DNA of 37,521 nt from Sphingomonadaceae bacterium (lineage in GTDB: Bacteria > Pseudomonadota > Alphaproteobacteria > Sphingomonadales > Sphingomonadaceae): NCBI GenBank assembly GCA_025359445.1, contig JANYGB010000002.1:1-37521 (forward strand), read 5' to 3'. Position 1 is the first letter of the stretch, and each line of letters begins with the position of its first letter. The notes under the pieces are model-generated. The model worked only from the letters and a program-made list of their open reading frames with translations, was not told the DNA's origin and searched no databases. The position numbers were made by a program, and so were the translations under genes. This document shows positions 30,704 through 37,521 of this stretch, piece after piece.

Positions 30704-32163
30704 AGATAATCCGCCAGCGCCGACTGCTGCCCGGCATCAAGCCGCAACCCCAGCTTGCTCCGCCGCCACAATACGTCGTCCGCGCTGACTGCCCATTCCT
30801 CGGCGCGCAGGTAATCGACTTCCGCTGCGCTCAAACCGCCGCCAAAATCGCGCCCCAAGGCCTGCCAGCCTTGCGCTTCGCCGAGCCATACCCGCGCGCG
30901 GGTGCCGTAAGCCCGCGCAATCCGGTCGATGTCGTGAGCGGCGAGGAACGGATAATCCGCCGCTAACCCCACCATTAGCGCCTCCAGGCCGTCGATCGCA
31001 AAATCGCCGCCGGGCAACGCGGCGCTGCGGGTCCAGGGCTTGCCCGACAGCGCCGGAAGTCGCGGTGCCATCAAATCTACCGCCTCCTCCGCCAGATGCC
31101 GGTACGTAGTGATCTTGCCGCCATAGACGCTGAGCAAGGGCGCACCCTGCCCGCCTTCCGACAATTCGAGCCGGTAGCCCCGCGTCGCTGCCTCGGGCTT
31201 GCCCGAACCGTCGTCGACCAGCGGGCGCACTCCGGAATAGGTCCAGACCACGTCCGCGGGGATGATCGCGGTCTTGAAATAGGTGTTCGCGCCTTCGCAC
31301 AAATAGGCAATTTCCTCGTCGCTGGCTTTGATCGGATCACCAGGCGCCTGATCGCGGTCGGTCGTCCCGATCAGGGTAAAGTCGCGCTCGTAGGGGATCG
31401 CGAAGAAGATCCGTCCGTCGGCGAGCTGGAAGAAGTAGGCGTAAGGATGATCGAACAATTTGCGCACCACGATGTGGCTGCCGCGCACCAGCCGCATGCC
31501 GTATTCGGGCGCATCGCCGAGCGAATTTTCGACCGCAAGGACTTGCGGACCGGCGGCGTTGACCAAAGCCTTGGCGCGGAAAAATCCGCCGCTGGTGGCG
31601 ATCTCCCAGACCTCGCCCACCCGCTTGGCCCCGGTCACTTTGGTCCGGGTGCGCACCTCGGCCCCGCGTTCGGCGGCATCCTTGGCGTTGAGCAGCACCA
31701 GCCGGGCATCATCGACCCAGCCGTCCGAGTATTCGAACCCAGTGCCAAACCAGGGCTTGAGCGGCAGGCCGGCCGGGTGGCGTTTGAGATCGATTGTGCG
31801 GGTTGCGGGCAAGCGCTTGCGCCCGCCGATATGATCGTAAAGGAACAGCCCCAGCCGGAGCAGCCAGCGCGGGCGCAGGCCCGCGACATAAGGCAGCACA
31901 AAGCGCATCGGGTGGATGATGTGCGGGGCGATGGCCCAGAGCGCCTCACGCTCGCTCAGGCTTTCGCGGACCAGACCGAACTCGTAATGTTCGAGATAGC
32001 GCAGCCCGCCGTGGATCAGTTTTGTGGATGCGGATGACGTGCCTTGCGCCAGGTCGCCCGCTTCAAGCAGCAGCACTTTCGCCCCGCGCCCGGCGGCATC
32101 GCGCGCGATCCCCGCGCCGTTCACGCCGCCGCCGATTACCGCAAGATCGAAAAGCTGGTCCAT
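30685..32163 (-). CDS. glpD: Aerobic glycerol-3-phosphate dehydrogenase GlpD
   Basis: A 492-residue FAD enzyme at the inner face of the membrane, oxidising glycerol-3-phosphate to dihydroxyacetone phosphate and passing electrons to quinone. The FAD motif VIGGGVNGAGIARDAAGRG is near the N terminus, followed by QGTSSASTKLIHGGLRYLEHYEF, a hallmark of the family, then NAAGPQV and the substrate-binding PLLSVYGGKITTYRHLAEEA. Length fits E. coli GlpD (about 500). Its final residues, SSSRA, are encoded by a palindromic repeat rather than by family sequence. It begins 12 nt after the stop of the MFS gene on the same strand. No glpK or glpF neighbour exists; the window's aquaporin lies far away. Confidence 0.96.
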   Translation of the reverse strand: MDQLFDLAVIGGGVNGAGIARDAAGRGAKVLLLEAGDLAQGTSSASTKLIHGGLRYLEHYEFGLVRESLSEREALWAIAPHIIHPMRFVLPYVAGLRPRWLLRLGLFLYDHIGGRKRLPATRTIDLKRHPAGLPLKPWFGTGFEYSDGWVDDARLVLLNAKDAAERGAEVRTRTKVTGAKRVGEVWEIATSGGFFRAKALVNAAGPQVLAVENSLGDAPEYGMRLVRGSHIVVRKLFDHPYAYFFQLADGRIFFAIPYERDFTLIGTTDRDQAPGDPIKASDEEIAYLCEGANTYFKTAIIPADVVWTYSGVRPLVDDGSGKPEAATRGYRLELSEGGQGAPLLSVYGGKITTYRHLAEEAVDLMAPRLPALSGKPWTRSAALPGGDFAIDGLEALMVGLAADYPFLAAHDIDRIARAYGTRARVWLGEAQGWQALGRDFGGGLSAAEVDYLRAEEWAVSADDVLWRRSKLGLRLDAGQQSALADYLSSSRA

Positions 32164-32175
32164 CGCTCGCCTGCC

Positions 32176-33441
32176 CTAATGCACCGCATCCGGCACCGGC
32201 CGCGCCGCACCCGGCGGGGTCAGGCGGCGGAACAGGCGGCCGTTCTCACTGTACAGAACCAGCCCGAGCGCAGCCAGGCCGCTGAGCAGAAGTGCCCAAG
32301 ACAGCGGCTGCGCAGTACCATTGTAAGCTTGCCCGACGAACGCCCCTAAGGCCGAGCCGCAAGCCATCCGCAGAAACGCCTGCAACGACGAAGCCGCCCC
32401 GGCGGTGCGTGCAAACGGCTGCAGCGCGATTGAACCGAAATTGGCCCCGGTGAACCCGATCATTGCGCAGTTGAGCGTCATCAGCGGGATGAATTGCCAA
32501 AGCGTCTCATTGGGCTGGTGCGACAGCCAGACCTGCGCGGCGGCGACTGCGATGAACACCAGCAGCGCGGCGTGGCTGACCCGGCGCGCACCGAATCGTT
32601 CAACGATTCGCGAATTCGTGAGGTTGGCAACCGCGATCCCCGCAGCCATGATCGCGAACATCAGGGGGAACCGGTCGCCCGCGCCAAAATGTTCTCCGAT
32701 CAGTTGCTGGGATGAGTTGATATACCCGAACAATCCGCCGATCAGCAGCGCCCCGCCCAGCACATAACCCATCGCGCCGCGGTCGCTCGCCGCCGCGAAC
32801 ATATTGCGCGCGATTGCCCTGGGCTTGATCGGTTGGCGATAGTCGGGATGCAAGGTTTCGGGCAGCCGCAAATAGGCCCAGATGCCAACCGCAAGCGCCA
32901 TCGCTGCCATCCCGCCAAAGATCCAGCGCCACCCTGCGACGAGCAGCACGGCCTGGCCGAAAGTCGGCGCGAGCATCGGCACGATCATGAACACCACCGA
33001 GATAGTCGACATCATCTTCGCCATCGCATCACCGCTGAATCGGTCACGGATAATCGCGCTGGGCAGCACCGCGAGGCCCGCCGAGAACAGCGCCTGGATC
33101 GCGCGCAAGACCAGCAGTCCGGTGAAATCGTGGACCAAGGCACAGGCCAGCGACAGCACGATATATCCGGCAAAACAGCCGAATAGCACCGGGCGGCGGC
33201 CATAACGGTCTGCCAACGCGCCGGGCAGCAGTGAGCCAATGCCGGCGGCGAACAGGAACACCCCGACCACCAGCTGGCGCCGATTAGGATCGGCTACATT
33301 GAGCTCGGCGGCGATCTGGCCCAGCGCGGGCAGCATCGCATCGATACACATTGCCTGCAGCGCCATGGTCATCGCCATCAACGCGATGAACTCGCCGGGA
33401 CCGGCACCATAACCGGCACTCGTGGGATCGCGCTGAGGCAT
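32176..33441 (-). CDS. MFS exporter, Bcr/CflA type
   Basis: A 421-residue inner-membrane transporter of the major facilitator superfamily with 12 hydrophobic segments. The Bcr/CflA drug-efflux subfamily is suggested by CIDAMLPALGQIAAEL in helix 1, the loop 2-3 motif GALADRYGRRPVL, RAIQALFSAGLAVLPSAIIRDRFSG in helix 4 and beyond, and APTFGQAVLLVAGWRWIF. Members export drugs, cysteine or other small compounds; the substrate here is unknown. The frame is open 48 codons further up, but ATG 33441 (MPQRDPTSAG) is the sensible start given the first helix, although the ribosome binding site is weak. It shares a 75 bp divergent region with dinB and lies 12 nt upstream of glpD, so the two may be cotranscribed. 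Confidence 0.9.
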   Translation of the reverse strand: MPQRDPTSAGYGAGPGEFIALMAMTMALQAMCIDAMLPALGQIAAELNVADPNRRQLVVGVFLFAAGIGSLLPGALADRYGRRPVLFGCFAGYIVLSLACALVHDFTGLLVLRAIQALFSAGLAVLPSAIIRDRFSGDAMAKMMSTISVVFMIVPMLAPTFGQAVLLVAGWRWIFGGMAAMALAVGIWAYLRLPETLHPDYRQPIKPRAIARNMFAAASDRGAMGYVLGGALLIGGLFGYINSSQQLIGEHFGAGDRFPLMFAIMAAGIAVANLTNSRIVERFGARRVSHAALLVFIAVAAAQVWLSHQPNETLWQFIPLMTLNCAMIGFTGANFGSIALQPFARTAGAASSLQAFLRMACGSALGAFVGQAYNGTAQPLSWALLLSGLAALGLVLYSENGRLFRRLTPPGAARPVPDAVH

Positions 33442-33516
33442 GGGGTGCCAATGGCAATTAGCGCTGCGACATGCCAGTTCTTTTCGTATGCGGCCAAATA
33501 GCGCTATCGTGCCGCG

Positions 33517-34647
33517 ATGTCCGCAACCGCCAGCCCCGCAGACGATTCCGCCGAGGAGGCCAGCGGGCTGCGCAAGATCATCCACGTCGATATGGACGCC
33601 TTCTACGCCAGCGTCGAGCAGCGCGACGAACCCGCACTGCGCGGACTGCCGATCGCGGTCGGCGGCTCCGGGCCAAGGGGCGTGCTAACCACTTGCAGCT
33701 ATGAAGCGCGCAAGTTCGGTTGCCGCTCGGCGATGCCATCGGCCACCGCGCGGCGGCTGTGCCCGGGCCTGATCTTCCGCCCGCCGCGCTTTGCCGTTTA
33801 CACTCAGGTTTCGCACCAGATCCGCGACATCTTCCTCGATTATACCCCGCACGTCGAACCGCTCAGCCTTGATGAAGCGTTTCTTGACGTGACCGAGGAT
33901 TTGAAAGGGATCGGCTCGGCAGTGCGGATCGCCGAGCTGATCCGGGCGCGGATCAAGGCCGAGACCGGGCTTACCGCCAGCGCCGGAGTGTCATACAACA
34001 AGTTCCTCGCCAAGCTGGCGAGTGACCAGCACAAGCCCGATGGCCTGTGCGTGATCCGCCCTGGCGAGGGCGCACAGTTCGCTCAAGGCCTGCCGGTGCG
34101 GCGCTTCTTCGGCATCGGACCGCGCGGCGCCGAGAAGATGGCGGGACTGGGGATCGAGACCGGGGCTGACCTCACGGCTTGCGACATCGCCTTCCTAAGG
34201 GGGCATTTCGGGGCGCAGGCCGATTACCTCTACCGCGCCGCACGCGGCATCGACCTGCGCCGGGTCAAAGCGGGCCGCGCGCGCAAATCAGTCGGAACCG
34301 AACGCACGCTCGACAAGGATATTTCATCGGGCTCGGCGTTGCGCAAGGTGCTGGCGCGGATTATCGAGCTGACATGGACGCGAATCGAAAAGTCGGGAAG
34401 CCATGGCCGCACTGTCACGCTCAAGCTGAAACACGGTGATTTCAGCCAACTGACCCGCGCGCGTTCGTTGCCCAGCACGGTGGCAAGCAAGGCCGAATTT
34501 GAGGCAATCGGCCATGCCTTGCTCGATGAAGTGTTGCCCCTGGCGCAGCCGGTGCGGTTGGTCGGGCTGACGCTCTCCGCGCTTGACGACGAGTCCGAGC
34601 AGGGCCTGACCCAGATAGGGGCCAGTCAGGGCTCACTGCCGTTCTGA
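33517..34647 (+). CDS. dinB: DNA polymerase IV (DinB)
   Basis: A 376-residue Y-family translesion polymerase that bypasses damaged bases without proofreading. The catalytic acidic residues are in HVDMDAFYASVEQRD near residue 24 and SLDEAFLDVTED near 116; the nucleotide-binding region TTCSYEARKFGCRSAMPSATARRLCPG and the thumb (PVRRFFGIGPRGAEKMAGLGI) follow, then the little-finger domain with GRARKSVGTERTLDKDI. The last six residues, QGSLPF, fit the QxxLxF hexapeptide that binds the beta sliding clamp, so the C terminus is probably complete. The start is ATG 33517. I searched the short upstream region for an alphaproteobacterial SOS box (GTTC-N7-GTTC) and did not find one. Confidence 0.95.
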   Translation: MSATASPADDSAEEASGLRKIIHVDMDAFYASVEQRDEPALRGLPIAVGGSGPRGVLTTCSYEARKFGCRSAMPSATARRLCPGLIFRPPRFAVYTQVSHQIRDIFLDYTPHVEPLSLDEAFLDVTEDLKGIGSAVRIAELIRARIKAETGLTASAGVSYNKFLAKLASDQHKPDGLCVIRPGEGAQFAQGLPVRRFFGIGPRGAEKMAGLGIETGADLTACDIAFLRGHFGAQADYLYRAARGIDLRRVKAGRARKSVGTERTLDKDISSGSALRKVLARIIELTWTRIEKSGSHGRTVTLKLKHGDFSQLTRARSLPSTVASKAEFEAIGHALLDEVLPLAQPVRLVGLTLSALDDESEQGLTQIGASQGSLPF

Positions 34648-34652
34648 AATCA

Positions 34653-34690
34653 GCGGGTTACCAACCCGCGCTGCCGGCTGTCGCTTTTTT
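34653..34690 (+). terminator. Possible terminator of dinB
   Basis: A 7 bp stem GCGGGTT/AACCCGC (34653-34669; loop ACC) begins shortly after the dinB stop. A run of six T residues (34685-34690) follows only after 15 nt, so the structure is atypical and the call weak. Confidence 0.35.
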
Positions 34691-34932
34691 GCAAGTAATT
34701 GCTTGGCCAATCTGTATTAATTGGCCGTGTTGGGAGTGACAGGCAAATTGGCGCGCACGCTTGTCCCGGAGCAGTCCAGATCTGCGGGTTGCCCGTTCAG
34801 TTTCTGGAAAGCCGAACAAGCCCAGCAGGTCCGCGAAATTTGCGGTTTCCTGTAAATTTGCGGCCAGCGAATGGAACATAATCAATGCGATCAGGGTTCA
34901 CACCCGGGCCGCTTCAATAGGGGACAATCAAA

Positions 34933-35337
34933 ATGAAATTCAAATTTGCAGCCGCCGCCGCCGCACTTGTCGTCCTTTCGTTGCCGGCCATGTCGAGCGC
35001 GGACGACAAGCTTAAGTACGAAGACCTGATTCACTGCGCGGCGACCAATCAGGTCATTGCCGGGGTGTTCAGCCTCGATGGCGGTGATATTAAGGACAAG
35101 GACAAGATCGCAACTTACAACAACCAGGCGCAAGCACTGCAGGTGATTGCTGCTGTCGGCTCGAGCAAGGAAGCCAAAGTGGTGCTCGACGATACGTCGA
35201 AGGAAGTTAACGTGATCATCGCCGTGCTGGGTGACAAAACCAAGAACGACGATTTTATCAAAACCGAAGTGCCGCGGTGCAACTCGCTGGGCGAAGCAGC
35301 GGTGCAAGTGGTCGCCGACGCCAAAGCTGGCAAGTAA
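34933..35337 (+). CDS. Small exported helical protein, unknown
   Basis: The 134-residue product begins with a clear Sec signal peptide, MKFKFAAAAAALVVLSLPAMSSA, probably cut after SSA near residue 23. The mature part (about 110 residues) looks largely helical and carries two cysteines, in DLIHCAATNQV and VPRCNSLG, which may form one disulfide. I do not recognise the family. GGGGA stands about 9 nt before ATG 34933. The 285 bp upstream gap is AT-richer than its surroundings and holds an inverted repeat (GGCCAAT/ATTGGCC at 34705-34726) and a 10 bp direct repeat AAATTTGCGG (34836 and 34854). A long hairpin follows the stop. The gene seems to be its own transcription unit. Confidence 0.82.
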   Translation: MKFKFAAAAAALVVLSLPAMSSADDKLKYEDLIHCAATNQVIAGVFSLDGGDIKDKDKIATYNNQAQALQVIAAVGSSKEAKVVLDDTSKEVNVIIAVLGDKTKNDDFIKTEVPRCNSLGEAAVQVVADAKAGK

Positions 35338-35352
35338 CTCCTCCTGTTATCG

Positions 35353-35384
35353 AGCGGCCCGGGGCAGCGATGCCTCGGGCCGCT
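35353..35384. terminator. Hairpin between convergent genes (exported protein and Nudix)
   Basis: A 14 bp stem, with one mismatch and the tetraloop GCGA, pairs AGCGGCCCGGGGCA with TGCCTCGGGCCGCT. It fills the gap between two converging stops (35337 and 35390). T residues after it are few on either strand, so it may act as a shared, imperfect terminator. Confidence 0.6.
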
Positions 35385-35389
35385 TTGCG

Positions 35390-35863
35390 TCAGGCAACTG
35401 CCAGCTCGATCCATCCCGCGACTTGCCGGGCGAACTGCGGTGACAAGTTGTCTGGCCAGTTGCCGGGTACAAAGAACCGCGCTTCAATCACCTCGCGCCC
35501 GTCGCAGCACACGGTGCCTTGCCCGGTTCCGGCGTAGAGGTGAACCCGGTTGATCGTGCCGTAGAGCGGCTCGTCGATCACCGCGAGACAGCGCGATCCG
35601 ATCAGCACCAGACCCGTTTCTTCGGCCAGCTCGCGCTGCGCTGCGCGCAGTGGCGCTTCGCCCCGGGCGATTCCGCCCCCGGGCAGCAACCAGTTGCCGG
35701 TGCCATAAGAGTGGCGGATCAGCAGCACCCGGCCGGCGGAGTCGAAGGCGAGCACGCGGCACCCTTCGAGCCGCACCCGCGCAATCCGCCACCAACGCCG
35801 CCGGATGCCATGTGCCGCGCGCAAGGCCAGGCGGTGCAGCGGTGCGGGGATCAGGTGAAGCAT
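35390..35863 (-). CDS. Nudix hydrolase
   Basis: A 157-residue cytosolic hydrolase of nucleoside diphosphates linked to some other group. The Nudix box is perfect: G63-x5-E69-x7-R77-E78-L79-x-E81-E82-x-G84-L85 (GIARGEAPLRAAQRELAEET in part), coordinating Mg2+. The N-terminal 30 residues are basic and amphipathic (RRRWWRIARVRLEG). Substrate cannot be read from the box. The gene starts 13 nt inside the end of pgl on the same strand, so translation is probably coupled. Whether this reflects a link to sugar-phosphate metabolism is unknown. Confidence 0.92.
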   Translation of the reverse strand: MLHLIPAPLHRLALRAAHGIRRRWWRIARVRLEGCRVLAFDSAGRVLLIRHSYGTGNWLLPGGGIARGEAPLRAAQRELAEETGLVLIGSRCLAVIDEPLYGTINRVHLYAGTGQGTVCCDGREVIEARFFVPGNWPDNLSPQFARQVAGWIELAVA

Positions 35864-36471
35864 GTCACCGGTTTTCGCGCCGCATGGAGAAACCGCGCTA
35901 CTGGCAGGTCGTTGTAGCCGTGCGCCGCCGCCGCGAACAGCGCAGCTTTGTCAGCCCCGCGAATGACGAACAGCACCAGGTCAGTGTCAAGCAGCGCCGG
36001 GATGGTCAGGCTGATCCGGTCAAACGGGGCTTCGGCCGGGAGCGGATCGGGGGTGATGCGCCGTACTGTTTTCGGATCACAGACCTGCGGATCGGTATTG
36101 GGAAACAGCGATGCAATATGCCCGTCGCCGCCCATACCGAGCCAGGTCAGCGCAAAATGCGGCGGCCGGGCATGCTCGGTCAACGCCTGCACCGCCGCAC
36201 CAAGCGGTTCGAGCGCGGCGCGGATTTTCCCCACGTTGCTTGCCGGGTGATCCTCGGGAACAATCCGGTCGTCGCCGGGCCAGACTGTGATGCGCGCCCA
36301 ATCAAGCGCGCTGCCGTGCAGCCCGGCGAGGATAGGGAACGGGGTAGATCCGCCCGGAATGGTGATCGCGATTGGTCCAGGGGAGGAAGCGAGCGCCCGC
36401 GACAAGTGCGCTTCAAGCCACTGCGCAATGTCTGCGTCGCTGGCGCCCGGCGTGATCGTGATGTGCTTCAT
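35851..36471 (-). CDS. pgl: 6-phosphogluconolactonase Pgl
   Basis: Pgl hydrolyses 6-phosphoglucono-delta-lactone to 6-phosphogluconate, shared by the pentose phosphate and Entner-Doudoroff pathways. The 206-residue protein has the family's AITIPGGSTPFPILAGL loop, VWPGDDRIVPEDHPASNVG, and the active-site motif WLGMGGDGHIASLFP containing the catalytic histidine. It is slightly shorter than most members (about 230). The partners zwf and edd are not in the window. The end overlaps the Nudix gene by 13 nt. The GDT1-like gene precedes it by 57 nt on the same strand. Confidence 0.95.
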   Translation of the reverse strand: MKHITITPGASDADIAQWLEAHLSRALASSPGPIAITIPGGSTPFPILAGLHGSALDWARITVWPGDDRIVPEDHPASNVGKIRAALEPLGAAVQALTEHARPPHFALTWLGMGGDGHIASLFPNTDPQVCDPKTVRRITPDPLPAEAPFDRISLTIPALLDTDLVLFVIRGADKAALFAAAAHGYNDLPVARFLHAARKPVTCFT

Positions 36472-36528
36472 GTATTTGTCCTACCACCTGCCAATGTCCG
36501 GGGAAACGGGCATCGGGTACGGTCCTCT

Positions 36529-37080
36529 TCAACTGACCAAATAAATCACGATCCCGGCGAGCACCAAGCCCAGCCCGGCGCGGATCCGGCGCAGCGGTAA
36601 TGCGCAGAGCCTGTCGCCGCCGCTCCAGCCCAGCACTGCGGTGCCCGCGCACCCGAGCATGCCGCCGAGCACTGCCAATTGCGGCGCCGGGCTGCTTGCC
36701 GCCAGCGCAAACACCAACAGCCGCGCTGCATCGGTTAGCTCTTGCGCGAGCAACACCAGACCAAGCGCGCCCAACGAGGCGGTCGGCTCGGATGGACGGC
36801 GGCCAAGACGCAGCAGCAACAGTTCGAGCGCAGCAAGGCCCAGCGCCATTGCGACCAGCACGCCGCGCGCAGGCGGCGCGAGTTGCGGTGCCACCACCAT
36901 CCCTGCCCAGCCGGCCAGCGCGGCGCTGAGCAACGCGGCACCGATCGCGGTCACGAGCAGACCAAACCCCGGGCCTGCCGTTTCTCCGAACCGGGCCGAC
37001 ATCCACGCCACCAGCAGCTGGTCGCGCGCACCAACACCTGCGGCAAGTGCGGCAAGCAGGGCAAGGAGAAACGCGGACAT
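36529..37080 (-). CDS. Degenerate TMEM165/GDT1-like membrane protein
   Basis: A 183-residue membrane protein with about six hydrophobic segments arranged as two similar halves, as in the UPF0016/GDT1 cation transporter family. In that family each half carries E-x-G-D-(K/R)-(T/S), the metal site. Here the matching places read GVGARDQLLVAWMSARFG near residue 17 and AQELTDAARLLVFALAA near residue 113, keeping the flanking pattern but losing most of the acidic signature. If the family call is right, the Ca2+/Mn2+ transport site is damaged or altered. ATG 37080 has no good ribosome binding site; upstream GTG or TTG codons could add a few residues. It precedes pgl on the same strand. Confidence 0.68.
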   Translation of the reverse strand: MSAFLLALLAALAAGVGARDQLLVAWMSARFGETAGPGFGLLVTAIGAALLSAALAGWAGMVVAPQLAPPARGVLVAMALGLAALELLLLRLGRRPSEPTASLGALGLVLLAQELTDAARLLVFALAASSPAPQLAVLGGMLGCAGTAVLGWSGGDRLCALPLRRIRAGLGLVLAGIVIYLVS

Positions 37081-37222
37081 TATCAGGTGTTGGACGCTGA
37101 TGCTCGGCACGGTCAAGCGCTGTGGTCAACCTGACCAGTCGATCGCCCGGTTCTCAGGCAATCACTATTGGCACAAGCTCAAAGGAAGGTAAGCTACCGG
37201 GTCTGCATGGAGGGGAAGCACC

Positions 37223-37521
37223 ATGAACAACGCACTAAAAGTGCCAGCCTGGTTCCGGATCGTAGCAATCGTTCTGGTGATTTGGGAGGCGATGGGCTGC
37301 TACGCTTGCTACAGCCAGCTCAGGTTTGGCGCGGCCGCGATGGGACCGGTCGATGACTGGTCGCTCAAATACTACGCCGCACTGCCGATCTGGTACAATT
37401 GGGTTTATGTCGCCGCGACCGTGGGCGGACTGCTCGGCGGACTTGCGCTGGTGCTGCGCGATAAACGCGCGGCGGTGCTGTTCTCGCTTTCCCTGACAGC
37501 GATCATGGTGATGTTCGGCTA
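37223..37521 (+). CDS. Membrane protein, truncated by the window edge
   Basis: An open frame runs off the right edge without a stop; 99 full codons are visible. The start ATG 37223 is well supported by AGGGGAAG about 5-12 nt upstream. The product opens MNNALKVPAWFRIVAIVLVI, with a first hydrophobic segment, then a short loop with KYYAALPIWYNW, and two more hydrophobic segments (VYVAATVGGLLGGLALVL and AVLFSLSLTAIMVMF). This pattern matches small four-helix membrane proteins of unknown function. It is divergent from the GDT1-like gene, with 142 bp between starts. Confidence 0.75.
   Translation, partial: MNNALKVPAWFRIVAIVLVIWEAMGCYACYSQLRFGAAAMGPVDDWSLKYYAALPIWYNWVYVAATVGGLLGGLALVLRDKRAAVLFSLSLTAIMVMFG

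Noticed and set aside
29502..30740. A 412-codon minus-strand frame opposite the carboxyltransferase gene
   Set aside because: The plus-strand protein is a full-length carboxyltransferase; the minus frame has no recognisable motif.
33442..33516. SOS box upstream of dinB
   Set aside because: A single GTTC is present at 33477, but the second half-site is absent at the required N7 spacing.
1..37521. CRISPR array, insertion sequence, integrase or phage genes
   Set aside because: No regularly spaced repeats, transposase or recombinase motifs were found on either strand.

Overview
This 37.5 kb window is high-GC DNA, densely coding on both strands, with the look of an alphaproteobacterial chromosome. 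The best guess is order Sphingomonadales (Sphingomonadaceae or Erythrobacteraceae). The reasons are the class I PHA synthase with a lysine/alanine-rich phasin, the glmM-DUF1272-thiD and Ppx/GppA-rlmE gene pairs, the LptF/LptG pair, a membrane-anchored cytochrome c of the CycM type, and palindromic repeats between genes. That placement is inference from protein resemblance; there is no rRNA here. No IS element, phage, integrase or CRISPR array was seen. Most genes are ordinary core metabolism and housekeeping.

Layout. 1-2350: tRNA-Thr(CGU) and tRNA-Cys(GCA), both on the minus strand, bracket one large gene on the plus strand. It encodes a soluble Rossmann-like (SLOG-like) domain joined to a four-helix membrane domain reminiscent of SLATT effectors, and is the best candidate here for an undescribed system. 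2400-5450 (minus): a short RNB-family ribonuclease, an aquaporin and an unknown membrane protein. 5500-9115 (minus): a crotonase-family protein overlapping an OmpR-type regulator with a decayed receiver, a class I/II aminotransferase and a DUF2306-like membrane protein. 9114-12576 (plus): a small exported protein, phaC and a phasin, ending in a strong intrinsic terminator. 12600-18600: clpS, a VIT1-family metal transporter (minus), lptF-lptG, a fatty acid desaturase (minus) and a GNAT-like protein. 18600-25470: a DAACS symporter (minus), glmM-DUF1272-thiD, a LOG-family protein (minus), tRNA-Gln(CUG), a Ppx/GppA phosphatase and rlmE. 25477-30608: an unknown anchored protein, a diheme cytochrome c, and a biotin-dependent acyl-CoA carboxylase alpha/beta pair. 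30685-37521: glpD and an MFS exporter (minus), dinB (plus), a small exported protein (plus), Nudix, pgl and a GDT1-like protein (minus), and a truncated membrane protein at the right edge.

How the genes connect. PhaC and the phasin make and coat polyhydroxyalkanoate granules; the crotonase and acyl-CoA carboxylase belong to the same acyl-CoA economy. LptF/LptG, GlmM, the desaturase and the symporter serve the envelope. RlmE, ClpS and the RNB protein act in ribosome, protein and RNA turnover.

The most instructive non-gene signal is the palindromic repeats. One family supplies the stop codon of the DUF1272 gene, the leader of thiD and the last codons of glpD. A second fills the gap between the two carboxylase genes and supplies the ribosome binding site of the second. 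Other points worth following are a second, well-formed start site inside the phasin gene, a duplicated TGCACTGCA motif around the phasin promoter, and a roughly 240 bp low-GC patch inside the carboxylase alpha gene. Start sites were chosen from Shine-Dalgarno spacing and domain boundaries; several are GTG or TTG.
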